Source of the DNA: Planctomycetota bacterium
Lineage (GTDB): Bacteria; Planctomycetota; Phycisphaerae; UBA1845
NCBI GenBank assembly: GCA_029558835.1
Contig: JAKQDH010000008.1
Location: 162,641-226,640 of the forward strand
Reading direction: 5' to 3'
DNA length: 64,000 bases
The translations under genes and the position numbers were made by a program. Under the pieces are notes generated by a model, which had not been told where the DNA came from, did not search any database, and saw only the letters and a program-made list of their open reading frames with translations. This document shows, piece by piece, positions 1 through 9,473 of the stretch (position 1 is the stretch's first letter; each line of letters starts with the position of its first letter).

Positions 1-133
1 GAGCATCCCCGACGAGCCGTCGGCCGGGGAGGCGTCGGCGGTACAATAGCCCGCCCGTGAAGTTGCGGCGGGCCGCCCCGTCTCCCCCGGGTCTGGACCG
101 ATGCCGCTCCCGTGGTAAGATGCAATAAGCGAA

Positions 134-169
134 GCCCCGTGGCCGGGAAGCATGCCCGGCCCACGGGGC
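134..169. other. Strong GC-rich hairpin upstream of tRNA-His
   Basis: A near-perfect inverted repeat: a GCCCCGTGG-type left arm, a short AAGCAT-type loop, and a CCACGGGGC right arm ending a few bases before the tRNA. There is no T-run, so it is not a standard intrinsic terminator. It could be the end of an upstream transcript or a processing structure. Confidence 0.4.
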
Positions 170-175
170 CCCGAT

Positions 176-249
176 GCCGGCGTAGCTCAGTTGGCAAGAG
201 CGCCTGACTGTGGATCAGGAGGGCACAGGTTCAAGTCCTGTCGCCGGTA
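176..249 (+). tRNA. tRNA-His (anticodon GTG), no encoded CCA, no G-1:C73
   Basis: A full cloverleaf can be drawn. The acceptor stem GCCGGCG pairs with CGCCGGT (first pair G-U), the D stem is GCTC/GAGC, the anticodon stem CCTGA/TCAGG encloses the loop CTGTGGA with anticodon GTG at 210-212, and the T stem ACAGG/CCTGT encloses TTCAAGT. U8 and A9 fix the register, so G176 is position 1 and A249 is the discriminator. The base before position 1 is T. Bacterial tRNA-His normally carries G at -1 paired to C73, and that pair is absent here. CCA is not encoded, as the next bases are TTC. Histidine identity rests on the anticodon. Confidence 0.9.
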
Positions 250-283
250 TTCGCCTTTACGTTTGGGTGTCCTCCCGCCGGGC

Positions 284-3151
284 CTACATCGGTTGACCCG
301 TGAAGGCCGCCTGGAACGCCGCCACGTCCGCGAGGTCCACGTCGGCGTCGCCGTCCAGATTCGCCCAATCGCAACCGCTCGGCACCCCACCATAAGGACC
401 CGTCAGGCAGCCGGCGAAGTTCGCGTAGTCGTCCCGGTCCACGTCGCCGTCGCCGTCGCTGTCACCGGGGATGGGATCCTCGCAGACGAACGCCGTCAGC
501 TCGACGTCGTCGATGTTCCAGCCGCAGTAGGTCCACCCGCCATCGCTGGTACCCATCGTCCAGCGCAGGTACACGGTCGCCTGATTGTCCGCCACGGCCG
601 AGATGTCGTATTCCACCGGCACCCAGCTATTGTCCGTGATCTCGGTCGGGTTCGACCAGATGGTCGTCCAGGTGCTTCCGTTCGTGCTGATGCGGATGTA
701 GGCGTGGTCGTAGAGGGGCTGCTCGACCCCCAACCAGCGCATGAACCGCAGGCGCATGCGCTCCAGGCCGCTGCAGTTGAAGGCCGTGCTCGTCAGGTGA
801 TACTCCGACATGTTGTTGGGGTAGTCACCGCTGAGGTTGTATCCGTAGACGTAGGGGCCGGTGTACCCGCTCGTCGGGTCGGGGTAGCCGTACTGACCGC
901 CGCCGCCGGTCGGCTGCCCGAAGGCCCACGCGCCCTGCGTCGTCCAGCCCGGGTTGCTGGTGAAGGTATTGCTGTGGACGGTGGCATACTCTCCCACTTC
1001 CGCGCTGAAGGTGGTGGCGGGTGCGCCCGGCGGCTGGAAGATCACGCCGCTTTCGGAGCCCTCGGCGCTGAAGTAATACTGCGGTGCAAAGGCACAGCGT
1101 GCGCCGGGGAGGACAGCGCGATACAGATTGCCGGCGACGTGTTCCAGCGGCGTACTCTGGAAGGCCCCGTCGGTTACCCGATAGTAGAACGTCCCGCTGC
1201 CCGGGATGTAGCTTTCCTGTCCCTCCACGATCCGCACCGTGATGGCGGTGGGCGTGCCCGGCGCGATCATTTCCGGGCGTCCGTCCGGGAAGGAGATGCT
1301 CAGCACCGGGTTGTAGCTCAGGGACAGATCGGGATTTCCCCACAGCGCTCCCCACTGGAACGTCTCGTAGCGCAGGTAATCCCAGAGGTTCTGCGTGTAC
1401 ATCTGCCGCAGGCCCCGTTGCAGGGCGGCCCCCTGCGAGTAATTACCCGAGGTCACGAACGTCGTGAACCGGTAGTCCAGCGACTGGCTCGAGCCGTCGT
1501 CGGGGTGGTCCCAGCCGGGGCAGCCCAGCGCCACGCGGGTCGCCCCGACGAACCCCACCGCGCCCCGCTGCAACATCGCCTGCCCGATGTTGACGTAGTG
1601 CGTGTCCGAGTTGCTGCACGCGTCGGCGAAGATGATCGCCGGAGCGCCGTCGTTGAGGCTGGGGCAATCGCCCGACTCGATGAAGGCGGGCGCGCCCAGG
1701 CCGTAAATGTGGCACGAGGTCGGCGAGCCGTGCCCCGCCCAATTCACAAAGGCATATGTGTTGTTCGGCCACACGCTCATCACGTTGCTGTGCAGCAGCG
1801 GATAGTCGCACGGATAGCTGGACCAGTAGTCGGAGTTCTTCTCATACATGCGCGTCATGGTCCAGTCCGCCATCCAGAACTGGTTGACCTTCGCCTCCAT
1901 GAGCACTGCATTGTCCGTATCCGCCCAGAAGTATCCCCCCAGCAGCAGGATGTTCCGCTTGAAGCCGGGATCATTGTTCTGCTCGAACGCCACGGACTTG
2001 TTGCAGATACTCAGGACGGTCGCCGCATCGCTCCACGGAATGCGCCCCACGTTGACCTCGTTGTAGAAGTCAATCGGGTCCGTGTCCTCGCCCCACTTGC
2101 GATCAACGTCGGCGTCCCACGACTGGCTGTCCGGCAGCGAAAGCTCCGCGAAGTAGAAGTCCGTGTCCGGTCGCCCGTAACCGAGGTCCTGGTACGTCTC
2201 CCGCATCGGCACCTCGGCCTTGTTGCCCACGATCAGCACGTCCTGAATCCCCCACTGGCCGGAGGGGTACTTGTCGCGCAGGAAATTGCGAATCTTCTCC
2301 GCCGAGTCGTAGCCGGTGTAGTTCGCGTAAATCCATGTCGTTGTCACCACCTGCACGCTGCGGCCCTTGAGCGTCTCCCAGTCGACCAGGGGTTGCACCG
2401 CGAAGACCAGCGCGTCCAGGGTTACGATCACGAAATCGTACTGGTCGCGACCGTCCGGGGCCTGCTGGGAATACCAGGCGGCGGCCTCGTCGCAATTCAG
2501 GACGATCTCGCGGGCAATCGCCTCCGTCGCCGGGTGTTGATCCACCATGACCTCGGCCCGCGCGGGCAGCTCGTACGTCACCTCCACCGTCACTTCCGGA
2601 TAGTACGTCAGCGTGCCGGAGAGGGGCTGGTACTGAAACGGCGTGATCTGGACGTCGACCAGGTTGTACTTGCGATACCCGGCCGTGCGCACGAACTGTC
2701 CCACCTGGGCCGGGTATGCCTCGTCACTGCCGTAGACGGCCGCCCGCGTCGCCTCGTAACGCGCCTGGTCGCGGGCGTAGAGTTCGGGATTCTCCTCCCC
2801 GATCACGCGTGCCAAAGGCGTCGGCACGATCCGGTAGACACCCGGCAACGTCATCCCCTCGCCCGGCTCGAAACGCACATCCGTCACCTGTGCCCCCGGC
2901 GGCACCGCCACCGCGAAGATCCGCGTGGGCAGCTTGGGCTCGCCGGGCACCGCCGGGTGCCCGAAACCCTCGATGCGAAGCTGCTGAGCGTCAGGAGCAC
3001 CCGTGACCTCGTAGGATCCCCCCGGGATTACGACCCTGACCACCTCCGACCCCGTGGCCGCCTCGACCCCCGCGGCCAGCACTACCACCGCCAGCAGCAG
3101 CGCCGCCGGCACCCCAAGGCCCGCCAACCTCTTGCTTGTCCTGCCGATCAT
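284..3151 (-). CDS. Secreted C25 (gingipain-like) cysteine peptidase with dockerin-like tail
   Basis: Predicted 955-residue exported protein. The chosen ATG follows an AAGGAG-type ribosome binding site and opens a clear signal peptide (MIGRTSKRLAGLG then a hydrophobic stretch ending near VEA). The N-terminal third resembles the propeptide region of C25 peptidases. The middle carries the two expected catalytic elements: His in NWAGHGSP near residue 473 and Cys in FADACSNS near residue 511. A jelly-roll/MAM-like beta domain follows (about 730-885). The last ~65 residues have paired EF-hand-like loops (GDSDGDGDVD and NLDGDADVDLAD) flanking CLTGP, the planctomycete dockerin-like ending. It probably acts outside the cytoplasm as a protease. 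A long open frame on the opposite strand is a high-GC shadow. Confidence 0.88.
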   Translation of the reverse strand: MIGRTSKRLAGLGVPAALLLAVVVLAAGVEAATGSEVVRVVIPGGSYEVTGAPDAQQLRIEGFGHPAVPGEPKLPTRIFAVAVPPGAQVTDVRFEPGEGMTLPGVYRIVPTPLARVIGEENPELYARDQARYEATRAAVYGSDEAYPAQVGQFVRTAGYRKYNLVDVQITPFQYQPLSGTLTYYPEVTVEVTYELPARAEVMVDQHPATEAIAREIVLNCDEAAAWYSQQAPDGRDQYDFVIVTLDALVFAVQPLVDWETLKGRSVQVVTTTWIYANYTGYDSAEKIRNFLRDKYPSGQWGIQDVLIVGNKAEVPMRETYQDLGYGRPDTDFYFAELSLPDSQSWDADVDRKWGEDTDPIDFYNEVNVGRIPWSDAATVLSICNKSVAFEQNNDPGFKRNILLLGGYFWADTDNAVLMEAKVNQFWMADWTMTRMYEKNSDYWSSYPCDYPLLHSNVMSVWPNNTYAFVNWAGHGSPTSCHIYGLGAPAFIESGDCPSLNDGAPAIIFADACSNSDTHYVNIGQAMLQRGAVGFVGATRVALGCPGWDHPDDGSSQSLDYRFTTFVTSGNYSQGAALQRGLRQMYTQNLWDYLRYETFQWGALWGNPDLSLSYNPVLSISFPDGRPEMIAPGTPTAITVRIVEGQESYIPGSGTFYYRVTDGAFQSTPLEHVAGNLYRAVLPGARCAFAPQYYFSAEGSESGVIFQPPGAPATTFSAEVGEYATVHSNTFTSNPGWTTQGAWAFGQPTGGGGQYGYPDPTSGYTGPYVYGYNLSGDYPNNMSEYHLTSTAFNCSGLERMRLRFMRWLGVEQPLYDHAYIRISTNGSTWTTIWSNPTEITDNSWVPVEYDISAVADNQATVYLRWTMGTSDGGWTYCGWNIDDVELTAFVCEDPIPGDSDGDGDVDRDDYANFAGCLTGPYGGVPSGCDWANLDGDADVDLADVAAFQAAFTGQPM

Positions 3152-3750
3152 CTCGTTGCTCTCCTTACTGACAAACACCACCGGCTCCATGGAAACAAAG
3201 AGGATCCCCCAGTGCGCGCGCATCCCCCTTGCCGGAAAGCGTGGTGAGCAGGTCCTTCCTCCAGTCGGGCGTCGTGCTGTGCCAGTACGCGACACTGCTG
3301 GTTGAGCCGCGCGCACCGGCCACACAACGCCGCTCTCGGAACGGGGGAGGGTCCGCGAGCGTGCCGGCCGCAGTCAGGCCGCCCGTCATCGCTGGAACGC
3401 CATTATACCGCAACGCGCGTCGAAATCGGCGCGCCAACGCCCGATCTTCGACACCGCCACCGACATCTTCATACACGCACGCCGCCCAACTCCATGCCCC
3501 CCACGAATTCCACTGAACTCCCCCAACGCAACTCAAATCCCGTCCGGCCACGCCCACACGAAGGGGGCATCCGAGCGGTGCGCAGCTCAATATTGAAGTG
3601 TCTGTTGAAACCAATAAGTGCAGGATTGGGCTCGGCACGCCCGCAGACTGCGCGGTGGCACGCCTTGGCCCAGGAGGCGACGTCCCAGCCGAGGCGGGCC
3701 CACACGCTCCAGGGCCCGGGACGGTTCCCGCGTGGCCGCCGACGCCCGGA
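3152..3750. other. Intergenic region, no gene recognised
   Basis: About 600 bases between the C25 peptidase start and the 3' end of the zinc-ribbon membrane gene. Several short open frames exist on both strands, but none has a convincing ribosome binding site or recognisable protein. The region around 3590-3630 is locally AT-rich. It presumably holds the promoter of the peptidase gene. Confidence 0.5.
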
Positions 3751-4563
3751 TCACGCAGAGGGCGGCAGGGGATTGCCGTCGGCCAGCCACAGGTACGCCA
3801 GCCGTGGGCGCAGACGCGGCGGCAGCATGATCCGCACGACCAGTCGCGCCAGGGAGCGTCCCAGCATGACCCCGGCCCACCCACCCAACACCTGGAAGGT
3901 GGTCTGCGCTGCAACGTGCTTCAGCCCCCAGCCTGACAGTTGAGGCGCCTCGCTGTACCAGTTGATGCCGACCACAATCCCCGCTGTCAGGGCAAGCAGC
4001 GCGACGAACGAAACGTAGGCGATGCGTCGCCAGTGTGGCACGAGAACCACGAGCAACATCCCGGTTGCGAAGGCCGCCGCGAAGGACAACAAGGAAGCGA
4101 ACACCAGGAACAGCCAGAGCCAGCCGAAGAGCGGCTTAGTCCTCAGAGCCCCCCGACTGCCCACCACCGTGGTGATCGTCGTGCTCCCGACCTGCTGCAC
4201 AACCGCGTTGTCGGGCAGCGTCAGTTCGGTGAGTGGAACATACATGAGCGCACCTTGCCCCAACGCCATCAGGAACAGCACCCCGATGATCCCCAGGACC
4301 CAGAAACCCAGCAGCAGCGCAGTCACGCGGTGCAGCCAGGGTCGCCATTCTGTGGCGACCTCGTTGGCGGGGTGAAGCTGCCCACACTCGGGGCAGCGCA
4401 CGATGTGGAGTCCGGTGTGCGGTTCGCGCCGCACTGCCTGCGTGCGCAGGTTGTAACCGCAACCCGGGCAGAAGCGGTCCAACTCGATGAAGGCCAAGGC
4501 CGCGCCGTCCAGCGGCGGCGCAGGCCCCGAAGCGGTCAGGCCTGATGGGTGGGTGTCCTCCAT
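3751..4563 (-). CDS. Zinc-ribbon multi-pass membrane protein
   Basis: A 270-residue protein of unknown function. After a short hydrophilic N-terminus it has a rubredoxin-like zinc ribbon, CPGCGYNLR (near residue 32) and CPECG (near residue 58), a common module on uncharacterised planctomycete membrane proteins. Four or five hydrophobic segments follow, the first around residues 78-100 (LLLGFWVLGIIGVLFLMAL) and the last near 225-250. The start ATG at 4563 puts the ribbon close to the N-terminus, but no good ribosome binding site is visible, so a different start is possible. The gene ends about 600 bases from the C25 peptidase gene on the same strand and starts about 110 bases downstream of the M16 gene. 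No function is assigned. Confidence 0.7.
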   Translation of the reverse strand: MEDTHPSGLTASGPAPPLDGAALAFIELDRFCPGCGYNLRTQAVRREPHTGLHIVRCPECGQLHPANEVATEWRPWLHRVTALLLGFWVLGIIGVLFLMALGQGALMYVPLTELTLPDNAVVQQVGSTTITTVVGSRGALRTKPLFGWLWLFLVFASLLSFAAAFATGMLLVVLVPHWRRIAYVSFVALLALTAGIVVGINWYSEAPQLSGWGLKHVAAQTTFQVLGGWAGVMLGRSLARLVVRIMLPPRLRPRLAYLWLADGNPLPPSA

Positions 4564-4675
4564 GGCCGAACGACCGTGCGCTAATCCGTCCCTTACGGTA
4601 TCGCAGCACCGCGCGGGCTGCCCTTGACACTCGGCGTCAAGGGGAGCAAGCCCGCGGCTCGATGGCGGCACTGCG

Positions 4676-7534
4676 TCAGGCCGCCTCCTTCAGTTTCCCG
4701 GCTTCGTCTTCTGCCGGCGGCGCGCCGGCGGCCGGGACCACGGTCACCGGCGCAATCTTCTCCAGCGGTTCCTTCAAGTCCTTGGCCTCACCGACCACGA
4801 CGATCGTCAGGTTCTGTCGCTGAATCACCCGCTGGGCCGTCGCCAGCAGGTCGTCGGCGGTGGCGGCTTTCACGCCCGCCAGATACTGCTTGAGATAATC
4901 GGTCGGCAGGCCAGCGTAGCGGATCAGCCACAGGTCACCGACGGTGGCCTGCGGGGTCTCGCGGTCCCCGGCAAAGCTGCCCACGGTGTACGACTGGGCG
5001 ATGTGCAGCTCGTCCGCCTCGACGGGCGACGCCTGGATGCGGTCAATCTCCTGGAGGATGACCTCGATGGCCTCGGGCGTCTTGGGCGTCTTGGTGAACG
5101 TGCTGATTGTGAAGTTGCCGGCGAAACGGCTGGCCGACACGCCCCCGTTCGCGCCATACGTCAAACCGCGGTCCACGCGCAGGGCCTTGTTGAGCCGGCT
5201 GTTGAACGAACCGCCGAAGATCTGGGACAGCAGTCGTGCCCGGAAGAAGTCCGGGTCCTTGCGGGTAATGCTCACGTGCCCGACGCGAATCTGGCTCTGC
5301 ACGGAGCCGGGTCGATCCACGAGGTAGATCTGCGTGGCGCCCGCGGTGGGGATCGGCGGGAGCTTCACCACCGGTGCCGGGCCCTCGGCCTTCCAGTCGC
5401 CAAAGTGCTTTCGCACGGCCGCCACGGCCGCGTCCGGCTCCACGTCGCCGGCCACGTACATCACCGCCGCATCCGGACGCACGTACGTTCCCCACCACTG
5501 CTTCAGGTCGGCCGTGGTCAGCGCCTGCACGTCCTCGGGCTCACCCGTCGGCGTGCGGGAGTACGGATGAGAACCGAACACGCGCTGCCGCAGCTCACGC
5601 GCCGCGACGTATTCCGCCTGCTGCGCCTGCACCATCAGCCCCATGAGGGTCTGGTTCCGCAGGATGTCAAACTCATCCTGGGGGAACGTCGGCGTACGCA
5701 CGACCTCGGCCATCAGCTTGACAGCCAGGTCCAGCTTGTCCGTCACGCAAGAGGCGCTCACGCCGCCCACGTCCGCGGAGGCCGAGCCGCCCAATTCGAT
5801 CGCCTGGAACTCCAGCTCCTCCGCCATCTCGGCCGCTGAGTGGTGCGCCGAGCCCTTGGTGATCATCTGCGCCGCCATCAAGGCCGTCCCCGACTTCGTT
5901 TCCGTCCACGCCCCGTTCAACAGCCCCAGCGTCAGCGTGACGAACGGCACTTCATGATTGGGCACCACCACGACGTGCAGGCCGTTGTCCAGCTTCATCT
6001 CGCGGGTGGGGATATCGGGAATGGCCTCCAGCAGCGCGGCCACCGGCGGCTTGTCGGGGAACTGTGCCGGGCGCGTGAGGTCCGCCCGGGCCCCGCCGCG
6101 CTTGGCCACCCGATTCTGCTCCGGCGGCGGCAGCGGCGCCGCCCCCTCGTCCACGTCCTCTTCCTTGCCCAGACCGAGCAGCGACTTGAGCGCGCCGCCC
6201 ACCTGCGGCTCCACGATCGCCAGCGTCTCACGCTCCTTCACCAGGTAGGTGTTGGCCACGCGCTTCAGATCATCCACCGTGACCGCCCGAATCTGGGCAA
6301 GCTGCTGGTTGGCCTTCTCCGCGTCGCCTTCGAGGGTCTGGTAGTGACCCAGCAAACTGGCCTTGCCCTCCACGCTCAGCGCTTCCGTCACCTTGTCGCG
6401 CAGCGCCTGGTTCTTCACCTTCTCCAGTTCGCGCTCGGTGACGCCTTCCTGCTTGACGCGCTCGATGTGGGCGCGGATCTCGTCGATGACTTTCTGCTTG
6501 TCCTTCAGCGGCAGCATGACCGCGCCCGCACCGGCCAGTCCCTCGTCCTGGAGCGCGAACGCCCCGGCCATCGCCACCTCCGCCAACTTCTGCTCCTTGA
6601 CGATGTCCTTGTACAGCCGGCTGCTCTCGCCGCCGCCGAGGATCGTCATCAACATGCCGAGGGGTACCTCGTCCGGATGCCCGCTCCCCACGGTCCGGTA
6701 GACCAGCCCGACGATGGGCACCGGGCCCTTCTTCTCGGGAATCGTGACCCGCCGCGGTTCGGTCTGCGGCGGCTCCTTGATGTCCAGAGGTTTAGGGGCC
6801 GGCATCTTCGGGATCCAGCCGAAGTACTTCTGCGCCATGTCCTTGACCTGCCCGTGCCGAACGTCCCCCACTACCACGAGCGTCGCATTGGCCGGCACGT
6901 AGAAGCGGTCCCAGAACGCCTGCAGCTCGTCGATGGTGGCGGCCCGCAGGTGCGGAATCTGCCCGATCGGCGTCCAACGGTAGGGGTGCTCCTTGAACAG
7001 CACCGGCAGCAGCTTCTCCGCCACGGTGCCGTAGGGCGTGTTGAGCGAACTCATCCGCCGCTCCTCTTCCACGACGTTCCGCTCGGTGTAGAACCCCTCG
7101 TCGTCGATCTTGAGGAAGGCCATACGCTCCGCCTCCAGCCACAGCGCCATCTCCAGTTGGTTCGAGGGGAGCTGCATGACGTAGGTGGTGTTGTCGAAGC
7201 TCGTGTAGGCGTTGGAGTCGCCGCCGCACTGGCGGACGTAGTCGTCGAATTTCTCCGGCGGCAGCACCTCCGTGCCCCGGAACATCATGTGCTCGAACAT
7301 GTGGGCGAAACCCTGGCGCTCGGAGTCCTCGTTCTTGGACCCCACGTGGTACCACACCTGCACGGCCACCGTCGGGCACGAGTGGTCCTCCAGCGACACC
7401 ACCGTCAAACCATTGTCGAGTGTGAACCGCTGGAAGTCGTAGCGCTGCTCCGCCGCCTGGGCCACCACGCCCAGCAGCACGAGAGCCAACAGCCCCACCT
7501 GCACCCGCCCCGCACGCCGAACCAACCAACTCAT
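4676..7534 (-). CDS. Insulinase-like zinc metallopeptidase, two M16 domains in one chain
   Basis: A 952-residue exported M16 peptidase. The ATG at 7534 has a GAGGTG ribosome binding site and starts a signal peptide (MSWLVRRAGRVQVGLLALV). The first M16 domain has the inverted zinc motif HxxEH as HMFEH (residues 78-82), with the third ligand expected in the EEERR region near residue 155. A second M16 domain starts near residue 520. At the equivalent position it reads QMITKGSAHHSAAEMAEEL, without HxxEH, as in the non-catalytic partner of two-subunit M16 enzymes. The protein is therefore probably one catalytic and one structural half fused, acting in the periplasm on peptides. The last 30 residues are proline/alanine/glutamate rich. 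Confidence 0.93.
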   Translation of the reverse strand: MSWLVRRAGRVQVGLLALVLLGVVAQAAEQRYDFQRFTLDNGLTVVSLEDHSCPTVAVQVWYHVGSKNEDSERQGFAHMFEHMMFRGTEVLPPEKFDDYVRQCGGDSNAYTSFDNTTYVMQLPSNQLEMALWLEAERMAFLKIDDEGFYTERNVVEEERRMSSLNTPYGTVAEKLLPVLFKEHPYRWTPIGQIPHLRAATIDELQAFWDRFYVPANATLVVVGDVRHGQVKDMAQKYFGWIPKMPAPKPLDIKEPPQTEPRRVTIPEKKGPVPIVGLVYRTVGSGHPDEVPLGMLMTILGGGESSRLYKDIVKEQKLAEVAMAGAFALQDEGLAGAGAVMLPLKDKQKVIDEIRAHIERVKQEGVTERELEKVKNQALRDKVTEALSVEGKASLLGHYQTLEGDAEKANQQLAQIRAVTVDDLKRVANTYLVKERETLAIVEPQVGGALKSLLGLGKEEDVDEGAAPLPPPEQNRVAKRGGARADLTRPAQFPDKPPVAALLEAIPDIPTREMKLDNGLHVVVVPNHEVPFVTLTLGLLNGAWTETKSGTALMAAQMITKGSAHHSAAEMAEELEFQAIELGGSASADVGGVSASCVTDKLDLAVKLMAEVVRTPTFPQDEFDILRNQTLMGLMVQAQQAEYVAARELRQRVFGSHPYSRTPTGEPEDVQALTTADLKQWWGTYVRPDAAVMYVAGDVEPDAAVAAVRKHFGDWKAEGPAPVVKLPPIPTAGATQIYLVDRPGSVQSQIRVGHVSITRKDPDFFRARLLSQIFGGSFNSRLNKALRVDRGLTYGANGGVSASRFAGNFTISTFTKTPKTPEAIEVILQEIDRIQASPVEADELHIAQSYTVGSFAGDRETPQATVGDLWLIRYAGLPTDYLKQYLAGVKAATADDLLATAQRVIQRQNLTIVVVGEAKDLKEPLEKIAPVTVVPAAGAPPAEDEAGKLKEAA

Positions 7535-8059
7535 CTGGCACCTCGCTTCGACCATCCACCGGCCGCCACGACAGGAACCACCCGCGCGCCGCGCGGGCCC
7601 ACCGGAACCGCCTCCCGGCGACCCTCTTCAAGAGGTTCCGGAACCCAGCAGGTTACCCGCGTCACCCGTCACCCGACAGCTCTCCGCGCGGCTGCCGCCT
7701 GCACCATGCAACAATTTACGCCGCACCCGGCGCTCGACCCCTCTCCCTCCCAGGGAGAGGGGCTGGGGTGAGGGTCGAGGACGCAACGCCGCACCCCTAC
7801 GCGGAGACCGTGCCCAACCCCATCCGACGCCGGGTGGTCCGTACAGTACGACTGAACCGCGGCGGTTCCCCATTGATCCGCGCGAGACCGTCTTGGTAGC
7901 ATGGCGCAACGGCCAGTGCTGGAGCGCGGCCGGCGCGTCTCGCCCGCTCCCTGCAACCGCCGACGGCACGCGGGGGCCGCGGACCAACTGAAGAGCATGT
8001 GCCAGGTGCTCCTGCCCGGGCGCGGGCGTGGTGCAGTGCAACGCCAGGGAGTTCAGATC
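7535..8059. other. Divergent intergenic region between M16 and FGE-domain genes
   Basis: About 525 bases separating two divergently transcribed genes, so it should contain both promoters. It contains one palindromic repeat (7738-7762). No additional gene with a believable start was recognised. A long minus-strand frame running from here into the next gene is a shadow. Confidence 0.5.
7738..7762. repeat. Palindrome of the CCCCTCTCCC/GGGAGAGGGG family
   Basis: Hairpin with arms CCCCTCTCCCT and AGGGAGAGGGG, followed by GCTGGGGTGAGGG. Related hairpins lie at 19313-19337, 42844-42868 and 43202-43217. This is a widespread type of intergenic GC-rich palindrome. Confidence 0.7.
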
Positions 8060-9433
8060 ATGAATCGCAAGGTCGTGTTTATGGCGGGCTGGTTGTGCGG
8101 GTCGGTGATGCTGGCGGGCGCTGCCCCGGCGTTCGGCGACAACCACGCCCCGGTGGTCAGCAACGTCACGTCCAGCCAGCGGACGGACGGATCGAAGATC
8201 GTCGATATCCGCTACAACCTGACCGACGCCGACGGCGACGCCTGCACGGTCACGGTGCTGGCCAGCAGCGACGGCGGGGCGACGTGGACCGTGCCGATCA
8301 CGGCTTTTCAGTCGGGAAGTCAAATCGGCGCCGGCATCACGCCGGGGGTGAACAAGCTGATCGTGTGGAACTCGGCGACTGACCTGCCAGGGGCGTTCGG
8401 CAGCCAGTACAAGGTGCGCGTCTGTGCGGACGACGGCTATAACCCGACACCGCCCGGCATGGTGCTCATCCCCGCCGGCGAGTTCCTGATGGGCAACTCG
8501 TTCACGGGCGAGGGAGGCTCTGATGAACTCCCGCGGCACGCGGTCTACGTGGACGCCTTCTACATGGACACCTTCGAGGTGACCAACCAGCAGTACTGCG
8601 ATGCCCTGAACTGGGCCAAGAACCAGGGCAACCTGATCACCGTGACCAGCGGGGTTGTTTACAAATACAACAGCGGGACGAGCTACCCGTACTGCGCCAC
8701 GGACTCCGCCGACACCGACAGTTGTATCGTGTGGAGCGGCAGCACGTTCACCGTCGAGAGCGGCCGTGCGGCCCATCCGATGGTCGAGGTGACCTGGTGG
8801 GGCTCGGTGGCCTACTGCAACTGGCGGAGCGCCATGCAGGGCAAGCCGCTGTGCTATGACCTGTCCACGTGGACCTGCAACTTCGGCAGCGGCTATCGCC
8901 TGCCGACCGAGGCGGAGTGGGAGAAGGCGGCGCGGGGCGGTACGCCGGGGCATCGGTTCCCCTGGTCGGACCAGGACACGATCCAGCACGCCCGGTGCAA
9001 CTACTACAGCTCGTCCAGTTACCCGTACGACACGAGTCCGACGCGCAATTACCATCCGTGTTGGGGTGTCTCGCCTTACCCCTGCACGAGTCCGGTGGGC
9101 TTCTTCGACGGGTCGCTGCGCTACAAGGCGGATTTCAACTGGCCGGGCAGCCCGACGAGCTACCAGACGGCAAATGGGGCGAACGGTTACGGCCTGTACG
9201 ACATGGCTGGGAACGTGTGGGAGTGGTGCAACGACTGGTACAGCTCGGCGTACTACAGCAGCAGCCCCTACAACAACCCGCATGGCCCGGCGAGCGGGTC
9301 GTACCGTGTTCTGCGCGGCGGCGGTTGGTACGGCATTTACTATGCGCTCCAATGTCGATGTACTTACCGAGGAACCGACGGGCCCGGCATCCGGGGCAAT
9401 CGCACCGGGTTTCGGTGTGCCTCGGGGACTTAA
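8060..9433 (+). CDS. Secreted FGE-sulfatase (C-type lectin fold) protein, probable DGR-diversified target
   Basis: A 457-residue exported protein. The ATG at 8060 follows an AGGGAG site and opens a signal peptide (MNRKVVFMAGWLCGSVMLAG). Residues about 30-125 form an Ig-like beta domain. From about 132 to the end is a formylglycine-generating-enzyme/SUMF1-type domain with the usual landmarks: GMVLIPAGEFLMG, EVTNQQYCDAL, YRLPTEAEWEKAARGG, YDMAGNVWEWCNDWY and RVLRGGGW. The end (9305-9416) has the DGR variable-region pattern: W then YGIYY, R then GTDG, PGIRGNRTGFR. These occur where DGR templates carry AAC/AAT codons, and here nearly every such codon ends in C or T. A hairpin 3' of the gene and a broken avd fit a DGR target. 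The usual FGE catalytic cysteines are not evident, so ligand binding is more likely than enzymatic activity. Confidence 0.85.
   Translation: MNRKVVFMAGWLCGSVMLAGAAPAFGDNHAPVVSNVTSSQRTDGSKIVDIRYNLTDADGDACTVTVLASSDGGATWTVPITAFQSGSQIGAGITPGVNKLIVWNSATDLPGAFGSQYKVRVCADDGYNPTPPGMVLIPAGEFLMGNSFTGEGGSDELPRHAVYVDAFYMDTFEVTNQQYCDALNWAKNQGNLITVTSGVVYKYNSGTSYPYCATDSADTDSCIVWSGSTFTVESGRAAHPMVEVTWWGSVAYCNWRSAMQGKPLCYDLSTWTCNFGSGYRLPTEAEWEKAARGGTPGHRFPWSDQDTIQHARCNYYSSSSYPYDTSPTRNYHPCWGVSPYPCTSPVGFFDGSLRYKADFNWPGSPTSYQTANGANGYGLYDMAGNVWEWCNDWYSSAYYSSSPYNNPHGPASGSYRVLRGGGWYGIYYALQCRCTYRGTDGPGIRGNRTGFRCASGT
9305..9416 (+). other. Putative DGR variable region (VR)
   Basis: Codons TAC GGC ATT TAC TAT after the TGG codon at 9326, then GGA ACC GAC GGG before CCC, then GGC ATC CGG GGC AAT CGC ACC before GGG TTT CGG. 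Apart from GGA and GGG, every codon at the expected variable positions ends in C or T, with free first and second bases. Adenine-directed mutagenesis of AAC/AAT template codons would leave this pattern. No template repeat was recognised in the window, so the call rests on position, codon pattern and context. Confidence 0.65.
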
Positions 9434-9473
9434 CCCTATGCCCTTTTGTCCTGTTTCCCTTTGTTCCTCGGGT

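Noticed and set aside
152..3247. A 1031-codon open frame on the plus strand
   Set aside because: It lies opposite the C25 peptidase, runs through the tRNA, has a low-complexity Arg/Val/His composition typical of high-GC antisense frames, and has no recognisable domain.
5840..7771. Long plus-strand frame across the M16 gene
   Set aside because: It is the antisense shadow of the M16 peptidase, rich in His/Arg/Leu with no domain.
7628..9352. 574-codon minus-strand frame over the FGE-domain gene
   Set aside because: Antisense shadow; the plus-strand gene has a signal peptide, ribosome binding site and clear FGE landmarks.
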